Shown here piece by piece: positions 1-11,885 of a stretch of DNA of 64,000 nt. The notes beneath the pieces were generated by a model. That model had not been told where the DNA came from and did not search any database. It saw nothing but the letters and a program-made list of their open reading frames with translations. The stretch lies in NCBI GenBank assembly GCA_008828725.1, contig MEHQ01002356.1, forward strand, positions 621,514 through 685,513. Direction: 5' to 3'. The position numbers and the translations under genes were made by a program. Numbering within the stretch: the first letter of the stretch is position 1; the number at the start of each line of letters is the position of its first letter. This DNA comes from Saccharina japonica. Its lineage: Eukaryota > Sar > Phaeophyceae > Laminariales > Laminariaceae.

Positions 1-132
1 TCTGGATTATAAGGCTAAATTCGGGTGTAGTAGCAGTTGTTGTGCAACAAACAATTGTCTATGAATTTCCGTAGGCTATACCAGTAATTAATTTAGCGGC
101 AATCTCAAACTAAGAGTAGTCATTTCATCGTA

Positions 133-137
133 CACCT
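133..137. repeat. Left target-site duplication of the solo LTR (CACCT)
   Basis: CACCT directly precedes the TG start of the LTR and is repeated exactly at 1569-1573 after its CA end. Confidence 0.7.
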
Positions 138-1568
138 TGTTGGAGGTGACAATGGACTTGGAGGGGTAAGTGTGGTGAGATTGGTTTATATAGCTTTTAG
201 TATGGACAGTGGTTTCATTCATAATTAGTATGAGAAAGAGGGTTTCAGCTGAAAGCATTTGGATGTTTGTCTAGGGAAAAGGGAGTAGTTATTGCGGACT
301 AAATGTTGGAAGGTGTTTCACCTGTGTTGCAGTGCCCACAAAACCAAAAAAAAACTCTTGACGCAGAGACACTGGAACCACACCTGCCCAGTTTTTTTTT
401 CCTGTAGGACATTCCGTAGTTCTGCTCTAGCTCCGAACTTTCCCATTAATCCAATATTTGGCAAGGCAGATATGAGCTCCTTGGTGCACTCCCGTGAGTG
501 TGCCAAAGCGACAGCAGTTTCCGGGCTCTCCTTCGATGCGGACCTCGTCGCTGAAAATTGAAAATGTGGTTCCAGGCGCTTGAATTTGTTGATTCCAGTA
601 CTGTAGCCAAGTATTTTTTTCCCTGCCGTAGAACGAGCTCGTGCTCGTTCTGCAGCAGATTTTTTTTTCGAAAAGTACCTCGTGCTCGTTTTAAAGCGAG
701 AAAAAAAATACTTGAATACAGTACGAGAAACCGCATGTTCAAGCGACTGGAACCACATTTTCAAACTTCAACGACGAGGTCCGCATCGAAAAAGGCCACG
801 GAATCTGCTGCCGCTTTGGCACACGGACGGGAGTGTACCAAGGAGCTCATATCTGCCTTGCCAAGTTTTGTATTAATGGGAAAGTTCGGAGCTAGGGCAG
901 AATTACGAAAAGTCCTACAGGAAAAACAAGTGGGGTAGACGTGGTTCCAGAATCTCTTTGTCAAGAGATTTGATAAAATCGTGTTTTTTTTGTGGGCACT
1001 GCAACACAGGTGGTTTCTTCTGTGGGTCTAACGAGAGACTCTGGAGATACGAAGGGGTAGGGCCAGGAGAGAGCAATTCAGTGCAGCTGTAGGCCAATCA
1101 TCTGCAGCCTCTAGGTGAGGTCTACGTAGATACACCAATGGAAATTGAATAGGAGGATGTTCGAAATTGTACTGGAAGCAGAATGGAGTGTGTTCGAATT
1201 TGAATGAGGAAACCCCTGGTCTCTTTTGGTAGCACTTGGTCTCTTGTGGTGGACATGGCCCAGGGTGATGCTGAGCGATGGCTGGTAGGACAGAGAGCTC
1301 ATGGATAGAGCAGGTCAGGAAGGGAGGCTAGGAGCTAAAGAGTAGGGACGGGTGGTTTAGCGGGTAGTTCCACAGCAAGCTGTGAGGACGAGACGAGCAG
1401 GGAGCACGCGCACACGTTGTCAGTCGTGTTTCTCCCCAGCCTCTCACTGAGACTTTAATTAAAGACTTCAAACACTTCTTGAATCAAGTCACCGCATCAA
1501 CACTGTGAACCAGCACATCAGCACACACACAGCAGCCTCAGCGCAGCAGCATCCAGCAGAATCTTGCA
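138..1568 (+). mobile_element. Solo LTR of an LTR retrotransposon, split by a nested foldback element
   Basis: The segment begins TGTTGGAGG and ends ATCTTGCA, so it has TG...CA ends. It is flanked on both sides by the same 5-bp word, CACCT (133-137 and 1569-1573). A 5-bp duplication with TG...CA ends is the signature of an LTR retrotransposon insertion. No internal coding region, primer-binding site or second LTR follows, which fits a solo LTR left by recombination between two LTRs. Removing the nested element at 319-1012 leaves an LTR of roughly 740 bp. A TATA-like stretch (TTTATATAG) lies near 185. The strand is inferred from that stretch only. The superfamily (Copia or Gypsy) cannot be told without internal genes. 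Confidence 0.75.
319..1012. mobile_element. Foldback (long inverted repeat) element nested in the LTR
   Basis: Two arms of about 280 bp (near 319-600 and 735-1012) are imperfect reverse complements around a short centre near 640-670. Both ends read CACCTGTGTTGCAGTGCCCA inward, and GTTT directly flanks each end (315-318 and 1013-1016), a possible 4-bp target duplication. Because the arms mirror each other, each strand carries a similar open frame (minus 318-764, plus 558-938). The shared peptide contains MKMWFQ near the start and KFGARAEL near the end. I read the frames as a consequence of the inverted repeat. A coding role is possible but not supported by any recognised domain. Confidence 0.7.
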
Positions 1569-1573
1569 CACCT
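1569..1573. repeat. Right target-site duplication of the solo LTR (CACCT)
   Basis: An exact copy of 133-137, directly after the CA end of the LTR. Confidence 0.7.
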
Positions 1574-3680
1574 GAATTCTATTAATAGTATCCTTTCAAT
1601 CAATCAGCGGGTTTGTTAACGATGGTAGAGGCCGCCATGACATAGGGGATGCGGGACGCAAACAAGTGTTTCGGCCAATGAGAGTCCCGACAGGCACCAA
1701 CTGGCACCCAGAAGTCGGTCTCTTTCATTCGCCGTAGGTGCCCGAATGAGACGGCCCACAATATTGATGGTGTGTGCTCCTTCCTGTCTGCTGTGAATTT
1801 GAAGAGGTGAGGTCCGTAACATTGTGGAGCTTGTTTCCAATCAAGCGTAATGTATACCTGGTGGTGGGTCTTTGGGCTTCCAAAGCCCTTATTTTTCCTC
1901 GTGGCGTGGTGGTGAGGAAGTCAGTCTTATTCCGTGTGTCCTGCTTGTAAATACAAGTAGTGATGTCCGACGTGATGCTGAATGTCCGAAATGTCCTTCA
2001 TAGTGAGGACCAGGCTAGTACGTACGTGTTACAAGTTTCGCGGCGTTCGAGAACCCACGTGCATATACTATGCATCAGCTGATCCTACTGTAGATGTACT
2101 GGTACGTACTGTAGTTATACAGCAGTAAGTGCGAACCTTCTGCATCCACCGCTGTATCTACTGCTGCACGTAGTTTCATGAACGTAAGGTGACCTATACT
2201 ACGACTACTGTTGTTGTTGTTATCACATTATCTGATCGCGCAAAAGGTACTGCTGTAGTCGGTGGTCACAGGGCAGGGTTCGAAAAAACCTCTAGAGTGG
2301 AAGAATACCTCTCAGATATCATAAGAATAAATTTTAATGATACTTAAAATACAAAGTGTAAGGGTTTTGCGGCTGACAACGCCCGCTCGGTGTGCCGCAG
2401 TACAAGAATTCGGTTGTAGTTGCCTGTGGGCATTTGATTGACGCCTGGTTTCTTCGGTATTAGCAGGTTATTTATGTTATCATTTCGCACTGAAACATGT
2501 ATGATACAATAACTTGTCTGAGGCAAACGAAAAAGTACTAAACATATACTAAATGTACACCCCCCAGGGGTAAACCATACGACATAACGTACCGGTACAT
2601 TGATATTATAACACGAAAACCCGACAATTATAACAGCAAAACAGCCGGAACACAACACACCACTACCATAACTAATATCGTAATAGTAGCGGAAGCCGAC
2701 GGCCAAGCTGCGTGTACGGTATGCACAAATCGACTTGCTTCGACCATTAAAACAAATGCTGACCCTGCCTGGCCAAAGCAAACAGCCGATGCCGCTGTAA
2801 GTACGGTAGGAGGGGCGGGGCGGTGAGTGTTGGTAAGGGAAAACTATATTTACGCGACATAAAATGCCTAAAAGCATCAGCAACACGACTGCAGTGATAC
2901 CAGCCCAACGGGAGAATCGGGGCTGCCCAGTTTGTTACCCCGTATCTTATTTACCTAACTGGGAGGGAGGGGGAGACTGTAGGGCGAGGATAATAAATGG
3001 GATGGAAATAAAAATAACACAAGTTCGTAGGAACCCCCTTGTATTGGACCCCGCGACAACGGAAAACGGTATATAAGGGATATCAATTGTTCACGCTCCA
3101 TCAGCCCGCTATTATTTTTGCATAGATAGGAGGCGACCAGTACGAACTCCAGTAACGGACTTTGGTATATGTAGGCAATACATGGGACGGGGTATACCTA
3201 CGTAATGGTTCCTGATCAAACTAGCTGAAGCCTGCTGAAGGCTTCGTATTGACAAAATGAAATGGGTAATCATGTTGGAAGACTATTGGGACACTTCAGC
3301 GCTATTGTTGACTGCTTGCGTGGAGGAGTGACCTGACTGAAAAGGTTTTGAGGGAGTATGGTTCAAAGGACTCTGAGCGTTTTGGGGGCAAAGAGACACG
3401 ATATCTAACGTACAACGCAGCACAATATATGCTTGTGGTTCCTCAGATTAAACATTCATTTCCATCCCGTCTAAATCGAGCACTCCCAGTGTCAATCACA
3501 CCAGCTGGGGAACAATTAACATATCAACCAATAGGAAATTAAACAGATTCAATTGAAAACACATAAGGGAAAGAGAAAGAGACCAAAAGAGGAAGGATAA
3601 ACAGGGAAACATGAAGAAAGTTAAGAAGGAAAAAATGTACCCTAAGGTGAAATATATGCCATTGCTGCTGCTGTTGACCT
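1574..3680. other. Intergenic, nothing recognised
   Basis: No gene or complete repeat unit was recognised. The longest open frame (minus, 2344-2886, 180 codons) has no recognisable domain, and its length is what chance gives in a window this size. Confidence 0.5.
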
Positions 3681-4020
3681 GAAATGCGTGGCCGTGATAG
3701 CCTGCTTACATGTGTACTCTCGAATACTAGTAAGAGTTGGTTCTGGAGGTCGAATCCCACGTGAGTTGAACGTTTGTATTTTTTTTTTCCAAAATTATTT
3801 TTGACGGAATCAACTGCTGATACCACCTAGCAGCGCGTGCAGGCACGACTCGACGTGAGTCGATGAAAGAAGAACAGGCCAAAGTATTCTCGCGATTAAA
3901 ATACAAGGCATGAACCGTATCTGGGGGAGCGAGGAATCCCTTATTTGTGACCCTGGGTCTGAGTGACACCCATAGTACGACGGAGGAAGAATAGAAGGGC
4001 GAAGAAAATGTATAGGGTGA
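3681..4020 (+). mobile_element. tRNA-derived SINE, copy A
   Basis: The body from about 3826 to 4020 matches three other places in the window (18.3, 39.0 and 50.0 kb). Shared words include AGTCGA, TCTCGCGAT, CAAGGCA and GAACCGTA. A tRNA-like head precedes it: GTGGCCGTGATAGCC near 3687 resembles an A box, and GGTCGAATCCCAC near 3748 resembles a B box. It ends in an A-rich tail. The head is more diverged than in copies B and D, so the 5' boundary is approximate. Confidence 0.6.
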
Positions 4021-4324
4021 GGAAACATGAACCGTGTGTATCTAATTTTCCTACGCAAACTCGTGCTCAACGCGATTCGCCACAACAGCTGTACACAACT
4101 GCTGTTATAGTAGTTGTGGTGTTGTGCTGGCTCCTGTTGCTGCTGCTTCGGTGCGGTGATGGTAATTTATGCGAGGCTGCTGCTGGAATAATCTCGCGGC
4201 ATTGAATGTTTGCATTATCTAGCAGCAGTAGAAAGATTATGGATACCTCGGCCTCTAAAATACCAAAACTGATTTTAATAGCCAGGACAGCAGGATTGCT
4301 AGCATTTTTGGATATCCGAGAGAC

Positions 4325-4450
4325 CGCTTCGATGTTGTCGGCAATGCTCGGCACGTGGGGTCCTAGATTCGGCGTGGCATGAGACCCGGTCTACCACTGG
4401 CTGTGGCACTCATCTCATCTGACCATGGGGCAAGTGCTCTGCTGATGGTG
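4325..4450 (+). repeat. Dispersed repeat R2, copy 1 of 4
   Basis: This shares GGCGTGGCATGAGACC, CCACTGGCTGTGGCACTCA and flanking words with 4598-4755 and with the pair at 14.5-14.9 kb. No coding capacity was found and the class is unknown. Confidence 0.6.
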
Positions 4451-4597
4451 TCGTTCTGTTGACGTCTGAGCTGCTGCTCTCGTTCTGCTAGCCGTGCTGT
4501 GGGTGCCGTTGTACTGAGTGATGCATAGCACTGTGTCACCAAGTATATAGGGCCACGTTTGATATGGTATTTAGTGCACTTGACTGTGATTGGTAGT

Positions 4598-4755
4598 GCT
4601 CTGTCCGCAATGCTCATTACATGGCGGCCAGGACTCAGGGTGGCGTGAGACCTGGTATTCCACTGGCTGTGGCACTCAGCCTCTTCCCTGATGGGACAAG
4701 GCGGGGCTGAAGCGCCTTTGATCGCGGTACAATGATATCCAAGCAGACAGACCAA
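4598..4755 (+). repeat. Dispersed repeat R2, copy 2 of 4
   Basis: This is the best-preserved plus-strand copy in the first pair. It carries CGGCCAGGACTC, GGCGTGAGACC, CTGGCTGTGGCACTCAGCCT and GGGCTGAAGCGC, then GATCGCGGTAC. It lies about 270 bp downstream of copy 1, like the spacing of the pair at 14.5-14.9 kb. Confidence 0.6.
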
Positions 4756-7700
4756 CAGTATTTAATGTATGTATTACACCACACACCCACCCACGGGACT
4801 ATTATCGTATCAAACACAACAATCAGCTATACAGTGGTTGGTCGCTGCTGTACAGAAGCGTCTCGATCGCAACTGGTAACAGCTTCAGCCGGCACTGCTG
4901 GGTAGTTCAAGCGGAAGGTTCACAGTTTATTCCACGTCATAAGACTACCTGAGATTTTCGCGTCTGTCTGCGGTTTCCGTGCATCGCCCGGCCCCAACCA
5001 TCATGTTCTCGTCACCCGAGGGCGCTAAGATTTTCCTGATAGTGCTGACCCTTTTGCGAAAGCTATACCTTGGGGTAACTCAGCATCACTTGGAATGGCG
5101 AACAAGTTCGTAAATCTCAGCTATAACAGCCCCAGTAGCAGGACCACCAGCGGCAGCCGTAATGTTTCGGGTCTTTACGGATTGTTGATTGTGGGTCGTG
5201 GTGTTTCGTGTGGATTTTGACTTAGATGTATAATAGAGATACACTACCGACCCTTCATTCGTGCATCTTTACATTATATATACGGCAACAGGCGGTACCG
5301 GTCATTTTGTTTGACCGCAAGGTAACGTAATTCAATTGTTTTATCTGAGCACTTCGTTCCGTCGTATATTGTGATCAGAGGTTTGCGCTTTTCCTCGGCA
5401 AGCGCATGGGGGTTCACTTCTGAGTGATCATAGGTGCAAGCAAAGAGCCCTGCAATAGCATTAATGCCTCGATGGAAGTACTGTAGGTTAACTATTCGAT
5501 GTATACAATATTTCGAATGACGTGGAGAAGAAACTTCGTAAACTCGCCGCAAATTGGATCAATCCGATGTCGTAAGAAAAGAAAGTATGTGCGCTCCGTA
5601 TTAACGTAATGCGTATGGTAATCTAAGTATGTATGGACCACAAACGCTTCATTTCATCACACGGCGTTATGGAAGAGTATCCTGTAAAAATTTAAGGCGG
5701 CTGATGTGATACCACACGCTTCTACATCTATACCCCGTTTTTTTAATTGTTTCTCAAATTTATAAGTTCGGGGTAATCCAACAGAAGTGTCCCCTGCCGA
5801 CGACATGAGCCTGGACTTACTTACCCTCAAGAACACATAAACTATTGTCTATTGTCACTCACCCTGGTCATCCTTTATGCTAAGATACTCTTAACGTTGG
5901 GTCAATGACGGTGCATCCCACAGACCACACTCCTAGTGCGCGGACGGCGGAATACCTACTAACTGTAATCTCGCCTACATATGGTGTTTGTGGAGGCAGA
6001 TCGACCCGTTTTCCCTGGCTCACCCTGCCGTGGAGGGCCTGAGTTGTGTATTCGAAGCATAGTACAGCTGGGCGTGCTGCCTTCGGGCCTGGCCTACAAA
6101 GCGCAAACGACGCTAACTTTTTCATCCTGGAGGAATTTGAGCGAATGTACTGCAGTTGTAGCTGCTAATCATGCTAGTTGGCACCCTGCAGTTCCACTCC
6201 AGCTTTTCCGTAAATTATAGCCAGAACGTCTACAGCAATATGACATGTACATGGTGTAGTGCTTGATGAGCAAAGTGCCAAAGCAAGCGTGTGCCGTGCT
6301 CTTTATGCTGCCCGTTGAACCTATACCGCGATATAAAGGAGTCTACGCTGCACGTCTTCTGTTTGGGTATTATTGTTAAATAGTATAGCTAGGATGTCGA
6401 CCAATAATTTAAAGGGGGTTGACGAAAATATTCAGTGGAACATCACACAACATTCGTTAGAGTTGTAGGCCACTTTTAGCAACAGGGTCTACGGGTAGGT
6501 ACAACTTTGTCCCGGTTGGCCATCGTTGCGGTTGTTAGAACAAACGGAGATGCCTACACACGACGATCGCGCGTGAAATTTGTCGACTTCGGGGGCTTTC
6601 TAATACTATTATCACTGATATTCCTGCCATCCGTCAATGTGTACGTAGCCTGTATATTGTGTGGTGATATGGTACGTGCTATAAATGTTATTTACGTCTG
6701 TAAAAAACAAAACATATTTTTCGGGTCGTACTTAGTATAACATACATCTCATAAGTGAACAATGACCAACCCAAACGGGAACCAATATGCTGGATAAACA
6801 GCAATAGCTGTAGTTAAGCAGTGCAGTCAGTGAAGTAGCAGCTAACACCAGTAGCAGTTGTCCGGCACGATGGCAGCAGCACTTCAAAGGCATGAGCGTA
6901 CATCGGAGCACGGCCCTCCGACGACACCTCTCCACTGTTGCAGCAATATTCAGTTACGGATCAAGTATATGTGCTAGAGGGCCCGGGGCGGACCAACTAC
7001 CGCAATTTGTTCCCAATGGTAATAAGCTCAGAGTAAAAAATTAAGTAAACGGCTGCAACACTAGCAGGGTAAAAAGGCACAGCATATGATCCCTGTGTGA
7101 CCAACAACACTACAAATAAGAATTCCTGTGTGGCCAACACAACCAGTGGTGAATCAGTACAGCAGTTGTAGTAGCTATCGTCAGCGGCAGCAATGCACCG
7201 AAGAGCAGCAGCAACTTGCTAACCCGTATGGTGAGCCCGGCATTGACAACTTCAAGTGTCAAGGACGGGCGCCCATGTATGGTGATCGGCGTCTGTGAAA
7301 CGTGTGGGTATTTGGAGATGTGTGTTGGATGTAAAATGTTTCATCCATCTGTCAATTTGAAGTACGTGTGCTGCACTGCACTTATGGTATGTATACACTG
7401 GGGCAGAACTACTGAAAATCTGTTGGAAGAAAAAGAGAGGGAAGTTCGTTAATGTTTATTGTGCCATCTGAATACACGAAAATGAACCGCTGGGTTGCAA
7501 GTAGGTTTAAAATCTATAGCAAGCATTGTCATGTGCCAGTATCAGCACCCCCATTAGTGAAACGCACCTTTCGTTTTTCTTCATATGTTTATCGTAAGCA
7601 TACGTACCGTGACGATAACTCGTGCTGAACCCCTTACGAGGGATTTCCATGCTGCTTAAAAACAGCTTGACAAGGGCCTTACGAGCTTATAAACGGGTAC

Positions 7701-8432
7701 ACATGCACAACACGACGAAGCCGATGCGCTAAGTCAACAGCCAGCATGCCTTAGTTTCTTTTTGGGCGAAGAAACAGGCAAAACAATTGCAAGTATCGTA
7801 TCATAAGTGAATGCTTAACGAAATGTCATTTTCCAAGAGTTACAGATGATACTGTTAATATAGCATAGCAGTATGTCAAAGAAGAAAAATATGTCAGCGC
7901 GATAATATCCGTACTGCTGTTATTGTACGGCCATAATCACATGAAACCTGACATGTATATTATATTAATGACTACTCGTTATATCAAGCTGTATAAAAGG
8001 GATAGAAAGAACGACCTAAATGTGGCGCGTGCAGCAGTTTTTACAGCCTGAAACGTGCGTGCAACAGAAAAAAATAAATAGGGAAGAACCAGGTCTCCAC
8101 AACGACTACTGAGAACTGTGTATACTGCACAAGACACAAGACCCTTTGTCGCAGCGACAATTCCCGCAGCTTGTAAATATTTCAGCGCTCTCCCTCATGG
8201 AATCGCTCAACCCTGTGGTTGGCAAGGCATATCAGGACGTACGTGGACTTACGAGCATGAAGGCCTTAGCAAACCCGAACCAGAAAAACAAAATAATCCA
8301 AACAAACATAAGGAATTTAACAACATCCGCCCAGGTTTCCCACGCGGTGTAACTATATGACTGGCGTGTGTCGCCTATCTCCATAGTCTTCGTGTGTTGC
8401 CGACGGGATAAGTACAAAAACCGCCACTACTA
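4756..8432. other. Intergenic, nothing recognised
   Basis: Only short frames with no recognisable motif. No tRNA-like fold or paired terminal repeat was found by eye. Confidence 0.4.
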
Positions 8433-8490
8433 CGTTCACTACTACTCCTACTCCTCCTACTACTACTACTACTACTACTACTACTCCAAC
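8433..8490. repeat. (CTA/ACT)n trinucleotide microsatellite
   Basis: An imperfect run of ACT/CTA triplets with CTC interruptions, about 55 bp, followed by a short GCTGTT-rich run. Confidence 0.85.
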
Positions 8491-9744
8491 TCCTGCTGTT
8501 GCTGCTGCGGTGGGTGTGTCAGTGCGTAAGGTATGTTGGTGCTATTGTCCTGCTCGAGTGGGTTCCTCTCCGACCAAGGGAGGAGGGCGTATCCTCGCAA
8601 GTCCTAATCACCTCAATACGTTGCTCGCACACGGCTAGAGCAAATCACCCTGAGGAACCACTGAAATTCAACGGGCTTCATATGTAAATCGCGGTGTCCT
8701 CGGCTTTCAAGGGCTTATGGTGCAACACAACAAACACGCATGGTGTTGAGAGTATGCGTTGTCAACTATTAATACTATGCTGGGGTACCATCCATATATT
8801 TCAATCGTACTGCTGCTGTTCGGCTTTACGTTTATTCGTGCTGTGTTTGGTGCTTGATTTTATGACGGCATTGCACTACAGCACTGGACACGACACATAT
8901 TAATCAGAAACAGAAATACTGCCCAAGTTGGACATTTTTCTTTGAGATCAGCTGATTCCTTCAGTACCCCATTTTCAGTAAAATGTTGTAAGGTATATAC
9001 GTTTCCGTGCAAACCTGAGCCCGCCTTCGTTGTCGGCCGCGTTCTAAAAATATAGTGCCCTGTTCGATATGTACGAGTATGTGCATACAAGCCCCACGGC
9101 AGTTGTACTACTGTATGTGTGGTATGATTCCTGTTGCCGTATTCTATATAGTACTCCTGATTTTGATGTTTTTGCACTATTGCGGAATACCTCTGTATGC
9201 TGCATGAATACCCTCGAACGGTACTACGCCAGCACCTCTTGTGTACATTGCTGCTAAATCCAAAATATGGACGATTGGCCATTGGGATGGATAGACTACC
9301 TACAGTAGTTACGCGTATGCATTAATTATATACGCAAACAATCGGATATATACAGATGATGATGCCACACGTCACACATACCATCCGTGAACTCAGTACC
9401 TCAATTATTTGCATACACGCTTCGAATTTCTTGAAGCCAAGGCAACGCAACATGATCCCTAAAACCAAACCTTGGGCAAACGACAAACGCTACGCGCAGC
9501 TTGCCAGAACTTGAACGCGCGACGTATCACTTGGGGCCACGCCAAGATAGCCCCTTTTCTATACGAACTCAATCGGGCCATGTCAGTCCGGCCTTTGACT
9601 GCGAGGCCCTCTACCTTGTAGTTGATTACTGATAAACACTGCACTAACGACAGGAGTGATAGCTCAACCACGAACCTCCCTTACTCTCGTTGCGTCCCCC
9701 CCTGTTTTGTCCCAGGTATTTCACTCTCACAGCATTCGACAACA

Positions 9745-10761
9745 ATGGTGCGTTGCTCACGTGATCCCTGCCCTCGAAGAGCTTCTTTCAATGTGAAAGG
9801 TATCAAACCGGCGACGTATTGCAAGCAACATGCTGATGGCGGTATGGTGAACGTCGTTTCAAGGCGTTGCTCACATATTCCCTGCACGCTGAGCCCGTGT
9901 TTCAATGTCGAAGGTAGCAAAACGGCGGCGTACTGCAAGCAACATGCTGAGGACGGCATGGTGAACGTTAAATCCAAGAGCTGCTCACATGACTCCTGCG
10001 CAAAACAACCGAGCTTCAACGTCGAGGGTAGCAAGACGCCGGCGTACTGCAAACAACACGCTGAGAACGACATGGTGAACGTGAAATCCAAGCGTTGCTC
10101 ACATGACTCCTGCACTAGAATACCGGGTTTCAGCATCGAGGGTAGTAACATGGCGGCGTACTGCAAGCAACACGCTGGGCACGGTATGGTGAACGTCAAA
10201 GACAAGCGTTGCGCACACCCCTCTTGCACTAGATACCCAGTTTTCAACGTTGAGGGTAACAAGACGGCGGTTTACTGCAAAGCCCATGCGAAGGTCGGCA
10301 TGGTGAACGTCAAAAGGAAGCGTTGCTCACATCACTCTTGCACTATTTACCCGAGTTTCAACGTCAAAGGTAGCAAAACAGCGGCGTACTGCAAGAAACA
10401 TGCTGATGCAAACATGATATCCGTCCGTAACAGGCGCTGTTCGCATAACGGATGCACTAGGTTAGCGAGCTGGGGTGTAGACCTTGATGACGTGGCAATT
10501 GTATGCGACAGCCACAAGGGTGATCTGTTGTGTAGCCCCGTGGTCTACCTCAATGCTTGGTGCCGAGTGGGTGACTGCGGGAAACAAGCGCGCTGGGGAC
10601 TCGAGGGGGAGCGGCCTACCCACTGCCCTGATCACGGTAGTCTTCAGGCCGAACTCATTTGCACGGTCGGGACAGCTTGCAGCAAGTCAGGCGTTCATAG
10701 CCCATCGGACGGTGCAGAGAGCAGCCCGTCTTTTTCCTTTAAAACTGAGTGCACGTTTTGA
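9745..10761 (+). CDS. EsV-1-7 domain (cysteine-rich repeat) protein, intact
   Basis: The frame encodes 338 residues from the ATG at 9745 to a TGA. I chose this ATG over one at 9622 because the broken paralogue at 20555 aligns from the same MVRC, and because the context is AACAATGG. From residue 4 onward there are six regular 38-residue repeats fitting C-X4-C-X16-C-X2-H-X12. Two more diverged units follow (RCSHNGC...CDSH and CRVGDC...CPDH), then a 40-residue tail. The regular repeats share FNVEGSKTAAYCK. The motif is known as the EsV-1-7 repeat: it is in a protein of the Ectocarpus virus EsV-1 and in a large brown-algal family that includes IMMEDIATE UPRIGHT, a developmental regulator of Ectocarpus. 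The Cys3-His pattern suggests zinc binding, which is inference. No signal peptide or membrane segment is seen, and no intron is needed. The partner and molecular function are unknown. Confidence 0.9.
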   Translation: MVRCSRDPCPRRASFNVKGIKPATYCKQHADGGMVNVVSRRCSHIPCTLSPCFNVEGSKTAAYCKQHAEDGMVNVKSKSCSHDSCAKQPSFNVEGSKTPAYCKQHAENDMVNVKSKRCSHDSCTRIPGFSIEGSNMAAYCKQHAGHGMVNVKDKRCAHPSCTRYPVFNVEGNKTAVYCKAHAKVGMVNVKRKRCSHHSCTIYPSFNVKGSKTAAYCKKHADANMISVRNRRCSHNGCTRLASWGVDLDDVAIVCDSHKGDLLCSPVVYLNAWCRVGDCGKQARWGLEGERPTHCPDHGSLQAELICTVGTACSKSGVHSPSDGAESSPSFSFKTECTF

Positions 10762-11644
10762 AATGTTTTCTAGGTCAACCGGGAGATGTTGAAACTCTGT
10801 TCAGCTGTCAGTGGTGACTTCCGATTGCGAGCGCACATCCGAACGTGGTGCCACGTCTGTAGCTTACTAGAGTGGGTTATATGGTATTTAGCTGTTGCCC
10901 AAAGTATTGTCCTCTTTGTATGAGAGGTTCCAGGCTCGCTGTTTAGAGCCTGGTGAACCCAGCTCAGCATGGTGCAAGTATACGGAGAACAGACTATTAA
11001 TAGTCGTGTAGCCTAGGCTAAATTGATCTTTCTTGAAGAACAAATTGTGCAAGCAGGAAAGAGCGGCAGTTAATTATCATTCAAGACGGATGGTGCGATA
11101 TTCGATAGCGTGATTTTGGCCGAAATACTTGTGACGGGACGGAGCCCTTCGAGTTGAGAACTATCCGGTATCCCATTTGTGTTGCATAGTTTCTTTGGTT
11201 AGCACCTATGCCATGGATATTTTATTCGAATTAAGGTTAACCTTGCAATTGTTTTTCAAAAGTCTGTTTCGGTAGAGCTATGGGGCAACTGAAGCAGAGA
11301 ACTTCGAAAAACTTTGAGCATGCCCTCCTACCGTATCATGCTTCTTGGATGCGACCGTCTTTCTGCCTCCCGAAGGTGGCCTTTGACTGGGCGGCCGAAA
11401 GGATGCTCCGGGTAGTTGTTCCGACTCTCTGGCGAGTGGGGCAATACTCACGATATAGCGGGAAATAATAACTAATCCCGAGATAGTACGTAGAACACCC
11501 CCGATAGTGTAGGTTGAATGCTAAATGCGCAACCAAGCAGTCGTCCTATAGACGTGATAGTTTGCATCGTCTTGGACGACATTTCATCCGCCGTAGACAT
11601 GTACGCGTACACGTTTTGTGATATCGTACCCAGGCGTCATCCCA
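10762..11644. other. Intergenic downstream of the EsV-1-7 gene
   Basis: Nothing recognised beyond the presumed 3' untranslated region of the EsV-1-7 gene. No clear polyadenylation signal could be singled out. Confidence 0.4.
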
Positions 11645-11885
11645 CGGTAGGGACGGAGCAGAATTTTCTGAGCTCGTCACATGAGGAACTCAATATCTCA
11701 CCCGAAACATGACGTCGGAAACGTTTGTTCGCCCAACCCTACCAAACCTTCCAATGCGGTAGGTCATAAACAAATATACCAGTATAAACAAAATGGTATC
11801 CCGTAGTTACTCCCGTGAGGAGCATAACCGGTCAGAATATTTCGAGCCTAAGAGTGGTACCCCTTCCCATGGGATTGCTCCCAGA
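11645..11885 (+). repeat. Dispersed repeat R4, copy 1
   Basis: This aligns with 42640-42875 in the same orientation. Shared words include GAGCTC, TCACATGAGGA, CAATATCT, CCCGAAACATGAC, CAATGCGGTAG, AACCGGTCAGAA and GTGGTACCCC. Both copies hold two near-palindromic words centred on TCACATGA or TCACGTGA. The class is unknown. Confidence 0.65.

Noticed and set aside
2344..2886. 180-codon minus-strand open frame
   Set aside because: Its length is close to the chance maximum for a window this size, and no motif is present.
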